64,000 nt of DNA from Chitinophaga flava (GCF_003308995.1 NZ_QFFJ01000002.1:3596001-3660000), one strand, 5' to 3'. Positions 9,068 through 17,735 are shown, counted from the first letter of the stretch. Numbers and translations are program-made. Notes: generated by a model from the sequence alone, not told the origin.

Positions 9068-9334
9068 ATGGACCTGAAAGCCCAATTTGAACAAGCCGTG
9101 ACAGACAGTAAAACCCTCTCTGAAAAACCGTCCAACGACATCCTACTGCAATTATACGCCCTTTACAAACAAGGTAGCGTAGGAGATAACAATACAGAAC
9201 CGCCTTCCAACCCCTTCGATTTTGTGGCTAAAGCCAAACATGAAGCCTGGGATGCCCTGAAAGGCAAAACCCAGGAGTCGGCGATGCAGGATTATGTTGC
9301 CCTTGTAAAGGAATTACAGCAGAGCCAACATTGA
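9068..9334 (+). CDS. Acyl-CoA-binding protein
   Basis: 88 aa, the typical ACBP size. The four-helix family signature is clear: LLQLYALYKQGSVGDN (the Tyr/Lys acyl-CoA head-group site), then FVAKAKHEAWDALKGK and a final YVALVKEL helix. It binds long-chain acyl-CoA esters in the cytoplasm as a pool former or carrier. Single gene between two minus-strand genes; a long stem-loop follows. ACBPs are known in Bacteroidota but are less common in bacteria than in eukaryotes. Confidence 0.9.
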   Translation: MDLKAQFEQAVTDSKTLSEKPSNDILLQLYALYKQGSVGDNNTEPPSNPFDFVAKAKHEAWDALKGKTQESAMQDYVALVKELQQSQH

Positions 9335-9347
9335 TGGTATTTTTTCT

Positions 9348-9455
9348 GATGCTCCTGATGAGGGAAGATTAAATCACATCTGACAAGCGAAGATCGAAGC
9401 GGAAGGATAACAATACATTTCCATTCTGCTTCGATCTTCGTTCATGAGGAGCATC
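9348..9455. repeat. Long nested stem-loop between ACBP and M1 peptidase genes
   Basis: The outer arms GATGCTCCT (9348-9356) and AGGAGCATC (9447-9455) are extended by T-run/A-run pairing; the inner arms CGAAGATCGAAGC (9388-9400) and GCTTCGATCTTCG (9428-9440) are a perfect 13-bp stem. It lies between convergent genes and probably acts as a bidirectional terminator, although the T-runs sit inside the stem rather than after it. Confidence 0.6.
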
Positions 9456-9497
9456 AAAAAAATCAGTAGACGAGCGTATTACTATACTGCTACAACG

Positions 9498-11351
9498 TTA
9501 CGGTACAGTAACATTATCATCAGGGTTCACGTCGGGTACCCAGGTGCTTCCCAGAGTTACCTTTTTAATCTTTTTGGGAGATGTGAACGACAGGCCTACT
9601 GTTTTATTTCCTTTTTCCCAGACTGCTATGCTTTTGTGCAGTTTAAGTGTTGTATTATCATCGAAGTAAACCGTTACATCTACCGGTACGGGTTTGGTTC
9701 CTTTGGAGAGAATACTGATGTCCCAGTTCTGTCCCTTATGGGTAACCTTTTCGATCGCCAGATCAGGATAGCCGTTATCAAAGAACCAGCTTTGCCAGAA
9801 CCAGTTCAGGTTTTTACCGGATCCCGTGTTTATACAATTAAAGAAATCATATGGCTGCGGATGTTTGCCATTCCACAGGCTGATATAATGGTGCAGTGCT
9901 TTCAGGAACAAGCTGTCACCTAACATGTCCTTTACATACAGATAACCGAGGCCTGGTTTGGGATAAGAGTTTGTCATGTAGGCGTCTGTCAACTGGTTGG
10001 ACGGAGTCATGATAGGCAGGTCCTGCAGTTTGCCGGCGATACTGTTATAGTTGGACATACCATAATTATCCACGATAGTAGAGTCTACCATGGGTGAGAT
10101 GATCCATTCCCCGATAGTGGCCCAACCTTCGTCCATCCAGGCGTAGAGCGTTTCATTGGTACCCATGTAAAAAGGGAACATCGTATGAAAGATCTCATGG
10201 TCTGTCAGCTCTACTGCCTGGGCTTTATTTGCCAGCGGGTTATCATTTACCATCATGGGATACTCCATCTGGTCCAGGCCGTCGAACACACTGATATGTG
10301 AATACGGGAAGGGCCATTTAGGAAACTGGTGACTCATTTTATCCACGGTAGTCCGTGCAAAGTCGATGACTTCAAAATAGTCCAGGTGACTGGGATTAAA
10401 CGCCACATCTACCCTGCTACGGCGTTTGGTATTGTGGTCTACTTCCACGCTGGCAGCCTTCCACAGGTAGTGGTTGCTGGTGGCGAAGGCAAAGTCCGGC
10501 ACATTGGCGGCTTCAAAGCGCCAGGTATTGACTGCATTGTTTTTTGAAATCTTTCCTCTGCGGAGATCTTCCTTATCGATGATATCCACTATATCATTAC
10601 CCTTCTCTGCGCGGGCAATGCGTTCCAGGTAAGTATCATTATATACTTCCTGTCCGTTTTTCAGATCACCGGTAGCCCATACCTGGTAACTGCCCGGTAC
10701 GGTAATGGCTACCCGAAAGTCACTGAAGTCATTGTAAAACTCAGTAATACCGGTGTAGGGTATCATATCCCAGCCACAGATATCATCGTATACGGCTATA
10801 CGCGGGAAGAAATAGGCGATGAAGTAAGCGCCTGTGTCTACAGAGCCGGTACGGATATGTGTGTTCTCATTCAATATATAGGAGAAGTCAAGGGAGATGG
10901 AGGTCTGTTCACCGGGAGCCAGTTCATTAATGGATACCGGCATGTTGGTACCTACAACAGATGGAACTGTTTTCTGCACACCTTTGACTTTGAAATTAGT
11001 GATGGCTACTCCTTTGTGAAGGTCCTCTGCTGTCACCACCATATTACGGACAGCGCCATGCTGGAAGAGATTGGAAAACAACTTAAAGTTCAACATCCGC
11101 AAGGTATCCGGGCTGTTGTTGGTATAAACGATGGTTTCCGAACCGGACACCTGGTTGGTAGCAGGTTCAAATTTTACCTGAATATCGTAGCTGGCCTTAT
11201 TCTGCCAGTATTTTGGGCCTGGGGCACCGCTTTCACTGCGGGTGTTTTTGTCATACGCCTGCCGGATGTTTCGCGGCATAAACAGAGATTGTGCGACCAG
11301 TTGTTGCCAACCACCGAGCAACAATAATAAAAGAATGCGCTTTGTCTTCAT
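9498..11351 (-). CDS. Secreted M1-family metallopeptidase
   Basis: 617 aa from the ATG at 11351, chosen because a clear signal peptide (MKTKRILLLLLLGG, then LVAQ) starts there; two in-frame ATGs upstream (11393, 11363) would only add a polar extension. An M1 N-terminal beta domain comes first. The zinc site is HEIFH (about residues 385-389) with the third ligand Glu in WMDEGWA, 18 residues later as the family requires. The substrate-anchoring GxMEN motif appears as GLDQMEYPMM. Probably a periplasmic or surface aminopeptidase-like enzyme. It forms a possible unit with the small lipoprotein gene upstream. Confidence 0.87.
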   Translation of the reverse strand: MKTKRILLLLLLGGWQQLVAQSLFMPRNIRQAYDKNTRSESGAPGPKYWQNKASYDIQVKFEPATNQVSGSETIVYTNNSPDTLRMLNFKLFSNLFQHGAVRNMVVTAEDLHKGVAITNFKVKGVQKTVPSVVGTNMPVSINELAPGEQTSISLDFSYILNENTHIRTGSVDTGAYFIAYFFPRIAVYDDICGWDMIPYTGITEFYNDFSDFRVAITVPGSYQVWATGDLKNGQEVYNDTYLERIARAEKGNDIVDIIDKEDLRRGKISKNNAVNTWRFEAANVPDFAFATSNHYLWKAASVEVDHNTKRRSRVDVAFNPSHLDYFEVIDFARTTVDKMSHQFPKWPFPYSHISVFDGLDQMEYPMMVNDNPLANKAQAVELTDHEIFHTMFPFYMGTNETLYAWMDEGWATIGEWIISPMVDSTIVDNYGMSNYNSIAGKLQDLPIMTPSNQLTDAYMTNSYPKPGLGYLYVKDMLGDSLFLKALHHYISLWNGKHPQPYDFFNCINTGSGKNLNWFWQSWFFDNGYPDLAIEKVTHKGQNWDISILSKGTKPVPVDVTVYFDDNTTLKLHKSIAVWEKGNKTVGLSFTSPKKIKKVTLGSTWVPDVNPDDNVTVP

Positions 11352-11459
11352 AAAATCAATCATAAATGCTCCTGTTGACAGGAAGCGGGTCATGCTTCAA
11401 AAGTAGGTATTTAGGCGCGGAAAAATATTTTTCAGCAGGAGTCATTCAACGATTAAAGA

Positions 11460-11795
11460 TCAGTGTCCGGTTTTAGCGCTGTCTGCCCGGGCCTTTATTG
11501 CCGCGCTGTCCGGGTGGTGGGCGGCAGAGTCCTGCCCCATATAGTAAGCTCCACTGGTGTTTTTAACGACCACTACATTCGGGGCCACACTGTGCCGTTT
11601 GCCGGTGTAATTGGTAACCACCCCTTTCCGTTCCATGTCTTTCATTGTTTTTTTATCGAAAAGATACTGAGGATGTTTTTCCGGGCGCAGTCCATTGTCG
11701 AACTGAGCTTCTGCTCCCATGGCAGGAGCCGAATAAATCTTCCGGGAGTTGTTGCAAGCCCATAGCAACACTAAAAGCAACCAGCTGTGTCTCAT
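11460..11795 (-). CDS. Small putative lipoprotein of unknown function
   Basis: 111 aa. The N-terminus MRHSWLLLVLLWAC is a lipoprotein signal with the acceptor Cys at residue 14. The rest is polar; it contains a run VAPNVVVVKNTSGAYYMGQD and ends in a low-complexity Ser/Asp/Ala/Lys tail. I do not recognise a domain. It is 108 bp upstream of the M1 peptidase gene on the same strand and could be cotranscribed. Confidence 0.6.
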   Translation of the reverse strand: MRHSWLLLVLLWACNNSRKIYSAPAMGAEAQFDNGLRPEKHPQYLFDKKTMKDMERKGVVTNYTGKRHSVAPNVVVVKNTSGAYYMGQDSAAHHPDSAAIKARADSAKTGH

Positions 11796-12053
11796 GCAAA
11801 AACGGATAAAGGAGGTGACTATAGGTAGGGGGACATTGGGGACTTTTTTAGAAAACGGGATTCCAATCTGTTTATTATGCTAAAAAGACAAGTAGCATTT
11901 TGTAATTAGACGAAGGTGTATTAAATTTAACTGATATTAATTGATTGTCATTCCCTTGTTTACTAATATTTTATATATTTAAGCCCTATTTAGTTTCCCG
12001 ATGAATCCCTCATCCAGACTAAATTGAGAAAAAGTTATTATCAACAAAACACT

Positions 12054-13124
12054 ATGAAAGTATCTACCACCTGCTTCCCGAGCGTTTTTGAAACGGCATT
12101 TGGGAACACTGAAAATTCAAGCAAGGACCTACTCAACGGCTTGAAGATTAAAAAAGACGAAACCTGGTATCTGGTGGGCAATCTGGCCAAGAGAGGTGGA
12201 ATCAATCCGGGAAGGATTACCAATGCAGCCCCTACCGAAGAAGACTATGAAATCCTGTTCAAAGCGGCCTTGCTCAATACAGCGGATAAAGTGCAACAGC
12301 CTATTGCACTCACTATGGGATTCCCTTTCTCTACCTACAATGTTTACAAAACAGCAGCAGAGCAGTTTTTAAGCAAAAGACATTTCCTGATCGACTATGA
12401 TACACAGACTTTCAATACCAAAGGCTCCTTTAAAAAAGCCATGTTTGATATTGAGAAGTATGAGATCATCCCTGAAATTGTAGGGGGTATCATCGGGCTG
12501 AAAAAGACGATCAATGAACCACAATTGGACAATTTCATCGCGATCAGTATTGGCTTTGGTACGATAGAAGGAGGCATGGCTACTGGCGATGGCCTGGTAC
12601 ACCGTACCTGCTTCAGCTCTCACGGTATCCGTTATGCTGTCAATAACCTGACCCGTGAGCTGAACCAGAAACATTACCTGGAGATGAAAAACGAACACCA
12701 GGTGGATGATGCGTTTATGAAAGGGTCTATTTTCACCAACCGTAAGCGGATCGACCTGCGTGAGATGCGTAAAGGTGTACTGACACAGTACTACAAAGAA
12801 GTAGTTTCTCCGCTGATGCGCAGTTACTTTACCGATCTGGATTTTGAATCCTGCGAAAAAATCTACCTGATGGGTGGCGGTGCTTACTATAAAGAACTGA
12901 CCGATGCCTTCCAGGAAGAATTCAGGGATTTTGTTCCGGTGGAAGTAGCACCTGAACCTGAAAAACTCATGAGTATTGGTTATCTTTACAATAGTCTTCG
13001 GATTTCGGACAACAAACCTCAACGGAGTGTAGGATTAGACCTTGGTAACTCCAGCTCTATCATTTCCACTTTCGATGACGAACATCAACCAATTGTAAAC
13101 AATCCCATTCCCATCACCCTCTAA
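12054..13124 (+). CDS. ParM/StbA-like actin-family protein with displaced phosphate-1 motif
   Basis: 356 aa from the ATG at 12054 (an upstream start at 12024 adds a poor leader). The central part resembles ParM-type actins: CFPSVFETAFGN near the N-terminus, PTEEDYEILFKAAL, IALTMGFP, a phosphate-2-like AISIGFGTIEGG at 163-174, and an adenosine-site IYLMGGGAYY at 270-279. The first motif expected in an actin fold (hydrophobic-D-x-G-[ST]) is missing at the N-terminus; instead VGLDLGNSSS occurs at 326-335, close to the C-terminus. This order (P2, adenosine, P1) is what a circular permutation would give. The usual Asp of phosphate-2 is Ser here. A bactofilin gene follows 9 nt downstream, suggesting a shared cytoskeletal role. 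Family is fairly sure; permutation is inferred from motif order. Confidence 0.72.
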   Translation: MKVSTTCFPSVFETAFGNTENSSKDLLNGLKIKKDETWYLVGNLAKRGGINPGRITNAAPTEEDYEILFKAALLNTADKVQQPIALTMGFPFSTYNVYKTAAEQFLSKRHFLIDYDTQTFNTKGSFKKAMFDIEKYEIIPEIVGGIIGLKKTINEPQLDNFIAISIGFGTIEGGMATGDGLVHRTCFSSHGIRYAVNNLTRELNQKHYLEMKNEHQVDDAFMKGSIFTNRKRIDLREMRKGVLTQYYKEVVSPLMRSYFTDLDFESCEKIYLMGGGAYYKELTDAFQEEFRDFVPVEVAPEPEKLMSIGYLYNSLRISDNKPQRSVGLDLGNSSSIISTFDDEHQPIVNNPIPITL

Positions 13125-13133
13125 TTTGTTTGT

Positions 13134-13616
13134 GTGAGAAGTGTGAGACATTTTTTCCGAAACATCATTGTACCGGGAGCATTTCGTATCCCTAAAGAAG
13201 TATCCGTAAACGGCAGCATTGACGCTACCATTTCGGGGCGGATAGATGGAAACGTTAAAGGCAACGTAAAAACTACCGGTAAGCTGGTAGTAAGCGAAAC
13301 CGCCAGTATACGCGGGCATATTTATGCTTCCGACCTCGTTGTACATGGAAAAGTGTATGGAGACGTGTATATCAGTAACAAAGCTCACATCAGTAATCAG
13401 GCTTTTGTAAAGGGAGATGTGAATGCCATCGTTCTTGAACTGGAAGAAGGCGCCGTAGTAGAAGGCGCCATCCGTAAAAATGTGCAGCCAGTACCTAAGA
13501 CGGAAACACCTCCTGTTGCAGACCATCACCATCAGGTGGTAGGCGAAGCAATCCCCGCTCCTGCTGCACCCGCAGCCAATCAAGAAGAAGAAGAACAGAC
13601 CACCAGTTGGTTCTAA
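13134..13616 (+). CDS. Bactofilin
   Basis: 160 aa with the bactofilin beta-helix (about residues 20-115), built of short repeats such as GSIDATISGRIDGNVKGNVK and ASDLVVHGKVYGDVYISN, followed by a disordered Pro/Glu-rich tail. Bactofilins polymerise without nucleotide and organise cell shape or envelope enzymes. The start is GTG at 13134 (another GTG at 13143); no ATG is available. It is in the same frame as the actin-like gene, separated by one TAA and 9 nt, so it depends on the same transcript and perhaps on coupled translation. A terminator hairpin follows. Confidence 0.88.
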   Translation: MRSVRHFFRNIIVPGAFRIPKEVSVNGSIDATISGRIDGNVKGNVKTTGKLVVSETASIRGHIYASDLVVHGKVYGDVYISNKAHISNQAFVKGDVNAIVLELEEGAVVEGAIRKNVQPVPKTETPPVADHHHQVVGEAIPAPAAPAANQEEEEQTTSWF

Positions 13617-13656
13617 CTTGTCCTGACTAAACAACGTATAGACAATAACGTTATTT

Positions 13657-13691
13657 AAAGAGGCTGCCCGGAAATTCCAGGCAGCCTCTTT
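13657..13691 (+). terminator. Rho-independent terminator after bactofilin
   Basis: AAAGAGGCTGCC (13657-13668) pairs with GGCAGCCTCTTT (13680-13691), an 11-nt loop between, followed by TTAT. It closes the actin-like/bactofilin unit and may also serve the opposing DUF3820 gene. Confidence 0.85.
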
Positions 13692-13709
13692 TATAAATAC
13701 ATAATCCTT

Positions 13710-13940
13710 TTATTTTTTCAATGGCGTCAGCAGGTGCATGAGGCCATTCATTTTTATGACCAGCATTGTTTCCAGCATCATACCCAGCTTCCCCTTAGGA
13801 AAACCGTTACGCTGAAACCATTCCAGATAGCTGACCGGCAGATCGCACAAAACCACATCTTTATACTTCCCAAAGGGCATCTTCATGGTCACCAGCTGTT
13901 GCAATATCTCCGGGTTGGGTTGTGTCATCTCCATAAACAA
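13710..13940 (-). CDS. DUF3820 family protein
   Basis: 76 aa. The family core MPFGKYKDVVLCDLPVSYLEWFQRNGFP is present (MPFGKYKD, then L-P-x-x-Y-L-x-W-F). Function unknown; family members are small cytoplasmic proteins, and the fold resembles a domain found near some nucleases. The start could be the ATG at 13940 or one of the two Met codons just after it. Single gene on the minus strand, convergent with bactofilin. Confidence 0.75.
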   Translation of the reverse strand: MFMEMTQPNPEILQQLVTMKMPFGKYKDVVLCDLPVSYLEWFQRNGFPKGKLGMMLETMLVIKMNGLMHLLTPLKK

Positions 13941-14111
13941 TCACTTAAAATAGGGCAAGATAAAACTATCACCCGTATTTACCATTCTTCTTTATGCCTA
14001 ATATTTTTATACTGTTATAAAATAAATCCTGCTATGAAATTGTAGCTTTTACCATAGAGCATAGCAAGATCATCAGTGACCATAACTACTACGACCTGTA
14101 ATAAACGACTA

Positions 14112-14780
14112 TCAACGTTTCAACAAACCTCCGTTCTGCAGCGCATCTGCCACCTTTTTGGCATACGCAGCAGCAAAGGATTCCAGGCTGTTAGGGTTGT
14201 AGGTTTCTGACTGGCCAGACCATACCAGTTTCCCGTTCTGGTTCAGGTCGTACAGATTGCTTTCGAGGAAGTAGATTTTGTCGGTGGTATAGTATCCCGG
14301 AGAATATACTGAATTGTACATATAACCGTAGTATCCCCAGAAATTGCCGTACCAGCCGTATGCCGGATAAGGCGCATACATCACTGAGCCCGGTACATAC
14401 CGGGTTTCAGATTCTTTATTAATGAGGGATACAGTCAGCACCGCATTAAAACCAGCCGCTTCAATTTTACCTGAAGCTGTTTTTATGGACTCTTCTTTTT
14501 TAGGGTCGAAGTTAGGAGGAAACAGGTCTGTGCTTTTACCGGCTGCCACCCCGTGAGCCTGCAGCTGGGCAGCCAGTTTGCTTTCCACAATTCCACGGGC
14601 GGAAACGTTGGAACTCAGGCCCGCTACCAGGATATTATGATAACCACCAGACTGGGCAGAAGGATCCTTCCAGCTACCAGTCATGTGTACGCTTGTTCCG
14701 CAAGCTGCCAACAGCAGCAAACCCAGCAGCATCCAACATCTCTGCAGGCCGCGGCTTAAAGTTGCAATTTGTGTACGCAT
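14112..14780 (-). CDS. DUF4136-like outer-membrane lipoprotein
   Basis: 222 aa from the ATG at 14780 (a further Met 9 codons upstream is possible). The signal MLLGLLLLAAC ends in a lipobox Cys. The mature part begins with VHMTGSWKDPSAQSGGYHNILVAG, the pattern of DUF4136-like lipoproteins, and has a Tyr/Gly-rich central stretch (PAYGWYGNFWGYYGYMYN). A C-terminal helix (SFAAAYAKKVADAL) resembles the end of that family. Function unknown. It diverges from the response regulator gene. Confidence 0.65.
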   Translation of the reverse strand: MRTQIATLSRGLQRCWMLLGLLLLAACGTSVHMTGSWKDPSAQSGGYHNILVAGLSSNVSARGIVESKLAAQLQAHGVAAGKSTDLFPPNFDPKKEESIKTASGKIEAAGFNAVLTVSLINKESETRYVPGSVMYAPYPAYGWYGNFWGYYGYMYNSVYSPGYYTTDKIYFLESNLYDLNQNGKLVWSGQSETYNPNSLESFAAAYAKKVADALQNGGLLKR

Positions 14781-14963
14781 AAACTTTTTTTTAACAATAA
14801 CTGGCAAAAAGGCTTATTATCTATATAGGTAACACCCACAAACTCAAAATGTTTAGGTCAAAATGGGACATATAGCCATGAACGTGAATTAATTATGCGT
14901 AATTGCTCACCATTTTATCACAGAATAAAACGTACATTTATAACCTAGTGACCGCTATAAAAT

Positions 14964-15392
14964 ATGTATAAGAATAATGGAGAACTGAAAACACTGTTGT
15001 TGGTAGACGATGATCAGGATGACCAGGAGCTGTTTAAGTTGGCACTGGCAGAACTGAATCATCCGATACACTGTTTTACAGCAGGCAATGGCCAGGAAGC
15101 ACTGGACCAGCTATGTACCCGTGCTTACCGCCCGGACCTGATTTTCCTGGACCTGAACATGCCATTGATGAATGGTATTGTGTTTCTGGAAAGAATCAAA
15201 GACATAGAACACCTGAAAGATATCCCGGTGATCATTTACAGCACCAGCGATGAACCCCGCGAGATGTTGACCGCCCGCTCTATGGGCGCGGTAGATTATA
15301 TCATTAAACCCGCTCGTTTTAATGAGCTGTGTAAACTTTTACAGGTAGTGTTAACCAGGGGAGCAACGACGACCCCGTTTCAGCAAGACTAG
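14964..15392 (+). CDS. Single-domain response regulator (receiver only)
   Basis: 142 aa. A complete REC domain without an output domain: acidic pocket VDDDQDD near the N-terminus, phospho-acceptor in LIFLDLNMPLMNG, Ser/Thr in IIYSTSD, and the conserved Lys in YIIKPARF. CheY-like proteins of this subgroup (Rcp1-like) relay phosphate from bacteriophytochrome or hybrid kinases. No kinase is adjacent; the nearest is the hybrid kinase near 45 kb. Its stop TAG overlaps the stop of the opposing methyltransferase in a shared CTAG. Confidence 0.88.
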   Translation: MYKNNGELKTLLLVDDDQDDQELFKLALAELNHPIHCFTAGNGQEALDQLCTRAYRPDLIFLDLNMPLMNGIVFLERIKDIEHLKDIPVIIYSTSDEPREMLTARSMGAVDYIIKPARFNELCKLLQVVLTRGATTTPFQQD

Positions 15393-16264
15393 GCCTCCTG
15401 CCGGCAGGCAAAGGCCACCCGATAGAATTCATATCCTTCCTCCTTTTCTCTTCCATCCAGATAAAGTGCCCGGTATTCATCTGCTCCCAGGTCTTTCATC
15501 AATGTAAAGCCATACTGTTTTAAATAAGCACTGAGCGCTTCCGGCTCAAAACCAAAAGTCCATTTCTCTTCCAGGTTGGCCACATCATTCAATAGTTTTT
15601 CCGCCCCTATAAAGGAGGTTGGGTTTTCCAGCACATCCAGGTGGACGTAGGTAAATATCACATAGGAGCCAACCGCAAAACGTTGCAGAAAGGCAAACGT
15701 GCTGTTGATGGCTTCAGCGGTGAGATAGTTGGTCACCCCTTCCCAAATTACCGCAGTAGGCAATGAAAAGTCGAAATGATGTTGTGCACTCAGCTGGTCG
15801 AGGCTCTGGCGGTTGAAGTCAATCTGGTAATACCGGATATGTTTGGGTATATGCAGCTGGCTCAATCTCGACAGCTTATATTTTGCCGTATTGGGATGAT
15901 CAATCTCTATTACCGGAATATTGTGTAGAAAAGGTAGTCGCAGGCCACGGGTATCGAATCCTGCTCCCAGTATCATTACCTGCTTTGCTCCTTTGCGGAC
16001 AGCTTCTTCCAGCAGTTCGTCGATAAGCCGGGTACGGGCGATACCGGAAGTATAGGCGCCGGGAATTCTTTTATGAATAATATTTTCAGCCATACTGCGA
16101 AAAGCCCGCAGGTGGCTTAATCTGGCTGCTATCCTTAATCCTGCAGGCAGAAAAAGATGCGCATATTTATCAGTGAATAATCTGCTGGTTTTGGAACGGG
16201 TTGTTTCCATTGCACGGAATAACGCCATATACTGGGCTGTTTTACTCGTGGCGGTAGCTTTCAT
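15389..16264 (-). CDS. SAM-dependent methyltransferase, leucine carboxyl methyltransferase-like (TIGR00027 type)
   Basis: 291 aa from the ATG at 16264; an upstream in-frame ATG (16303) would add 13 residues of poor character. The family opening YMALFRAMETTRSKTSRLF is clear, followed by RTRLIDELLEEAVRKGAKQVMILGAGFDTRGLRLPF, the SAM-binding loop of the PPM1/LCM group, and later VIWEGVTNYLT. Bacterial members act on small molecules or polyketide-type acids; the substrate here is unknown. Same strand as the serine hydrolase upstream (60 bp apart), possibly cotranscribed. Confidence 0.82.
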   Translation of the reverse strand: MKATATSKTAQYMALFRAMETTRSKTSRLFTDKYAHLFLPAGLRIAARLSHLRAFRSMAENIIHKRIPGAYTSGIARTRLIDELLEEAVRKGAKQVMILGAGFDTRGLRLPFLHNIPVIEIDHPNTAKYKLSRLSQLHIPKHIRYYQIDFNRQSLDQLSAQHHFDFSLPTAVIWEGVTNYLTAEAINSTFAFLQRFAVGSYVIFTYVHLDVLENPTSFIGAEKLLNDVANLEEKWTFGFEPEALSAYLKQYGFTLMKDLGADEYRALYLDGREKEEGYEFYRVAFACRQEA

Positions 16265-16324
16265 AGTGTTGTGTCTTTTTTGGGAGAAAGACAATTTACA
16301 CAATCAGGCCCAATTTTCACAACG

Positions 16325-17512
16325 TTATTTCAGGGAGATGTGATCATAGGGTATATAGTTCTCCCATTCCCATGGCGTATACACGTCACCGATAGCGGTG
16401 GCCAGCAGCTCCCTGAAAATACTTTCCCCGTTGTCGCTATTGGTCATGATGGCGATAGCGATCTGTTTATCCGGAAAAGCGATGGTATAATGCCCCCATC
16501 CTTCGCTATGGCCTTCCTTAAAGAATGCGGTCCCATATGGCGTTTTGAGCAAGCCGATGCCAAGGCCGTAAAAGATGGTGGTAGTAGCAGGTGTTTTATC
16601 ATATACCCAGGCGTCGTTGCCAAATTGTTTTTTGGATAGTACTGCTATCTGCGGCCGGCGCATTTCCGTTATGCTTTTGCTGCTCAGGCCTTCGCCGGTG
16701 AGCATAGCAGTAATAAAGCGGTCCCAGTCGGTGATGCTGGTATACAGGGAGCCTGCAGCGTGCGGGCTGGTCCGCTGATCAAACTCGTATGGATGTTGCA
16801 GACTGTCGTGTCCCTGGCAATGCCTGTCATTAAAGGCCTCCTGCCAGATATAACTGCTGCGGTCCATTCCCAATGGCTTAAATACTTCCTCCTGTGCGAT
16901 GGTCTCATAGTTTTTGCCTGTGAGCTGTTCCAGTACAAACTGCAGCAGATAGAGCCCTTCACCGGAATAACCATAGAGGGTGCCGGGATCTGATTTGATG
17001 TGCAGTTTTCCATCCAGTTCAAAACCGCGGTAATTGGGAAAGCCGGTAGTATGATCGAGACACATGCGGGCAGTGATACACTCGTATCTTTTATCATTGC
17101 GGATATCCTGATATCCTCTTGTTTTTTTGGTGAAGACATAATCAGGTAAAGGTTTAGGAAGATATCTCACCAGTGGTGTATCCAGATCAATGACATGCCG
17201 TTCAGCGAGTTTCATCACGCAATAGGCAAATACAGCCTTGCTATAGGAACAGGCCCAGAATATGGTGCTGGTATCCATTGGGATGCCTTTGGTTTTATCT
17301 GCAAAACCAAAGGCCCTGACATATACCGGTTTGTTTTTATTAAAGACGGATACAGTCATGCCGGTCACCTGCGCGGTGTCTATGAGCTGCCGGATTCGGG
17401 TGGTAAGGGAGTCTGCGGAGATGGTAGTATTGTTGATACGCTGGATACGTTGTCCTTGTGTATGGCCGCAGAACAGGAGGACAGTCAGCAGCATAACGAG
17501 TAGTGCTTTCAT
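16325..17512 (-). CDS. Secreted serine hydrolase, class C beta-lactamase/DD-peptidase-like
   Basis: 395 aa from the ATG at 17512, where a signal peptide starts (MKALLVMLLTVLLFCGHTQG). The nucleophile motif SxxK is SYSK in FWACSYSKAVFAY; the YxN-type Tyr is in LYGYSGEGLY; a GHSEGWGHY motif near the C-terminus takes the place of the KTG/HTG box. Members of this family are esterases, D-aminopeptidases or peptidoglycan-related; true beta-lactamase activity cannot be told from sequence. It diverges from the Lrp regulator gene. Confidence 0.83.
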   Translation of the reverse strand: MKALLVMLLTVLLFCGHTQGQRIQRINNTTISADSLTTRIRQLIDTAQVTGMTVSVFNKNKPVYVRAFGFADKTKGIPMDTSTIFWACSYSKAVFAYCVMKLAERHVIDLDTPLVRYLPKPLPDYVFTKKTRGYQDIRNDKRYECITARMCLDHTTGFPNYRGFELDGKLHIKSDPGTLYGYSGEGLYLLQFVLEQLTGKNYETIAQEEVFKPLGMDRSSYIWQEAFNDRHCQGHDSLQHPYEFDQRTSPHAAGSLYTSITDWDRFITAMLTGEGLSSKSITEMRRPQIAVLSKKQFGNDAWVYDKTPATTTIFYGLGIGLLKTPYGTAFFKEGHSEGWGHYTIAFPDKQIAIAIMTNSDNGESIFRELLATAIGDVYTPWEWENYIPYDHISLK

Positions 17513-17717
17513 TGTAAAGTGTTTTGCTAACGAGGAGTGTAAAAACATGCCTAAATAACAAAACAATGATTTTCAATAATTTAACCATTACACACCTGGT
17601 TAAAAATGTCCGGAAATGGTCATCCTTGTGCGGTCCCGTGACACACAGTACAAAAAAACCGGCGTTCCCTGCGGTGGTTTCATATTTTTTTGCGATTATT
17701 GCAAAAATATCCATATT

Positions 17718-17735
17718 TTTAGAAAATATTCTAAA
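17718..17735. promoter_or_regulatory. Lrp-type palindrome upstream of the Lrp gene
   Basis: TTTAGAA (17718-17724) and TTCTAAA (17729-17735) are perfect arms around AATA, 14 bp before the ATG at 17749. The core TAGAAAATATTCTA resembles the AT-rich palindrome bound by E. coli Lrp. Autoregulation is inferred. Confidence 0.45.

Noticed and set aside
12369..13022. Open frame of 217 codons on the minus strand
   Set aside because: Antisense to the actin-like gene; no recognisable domain.
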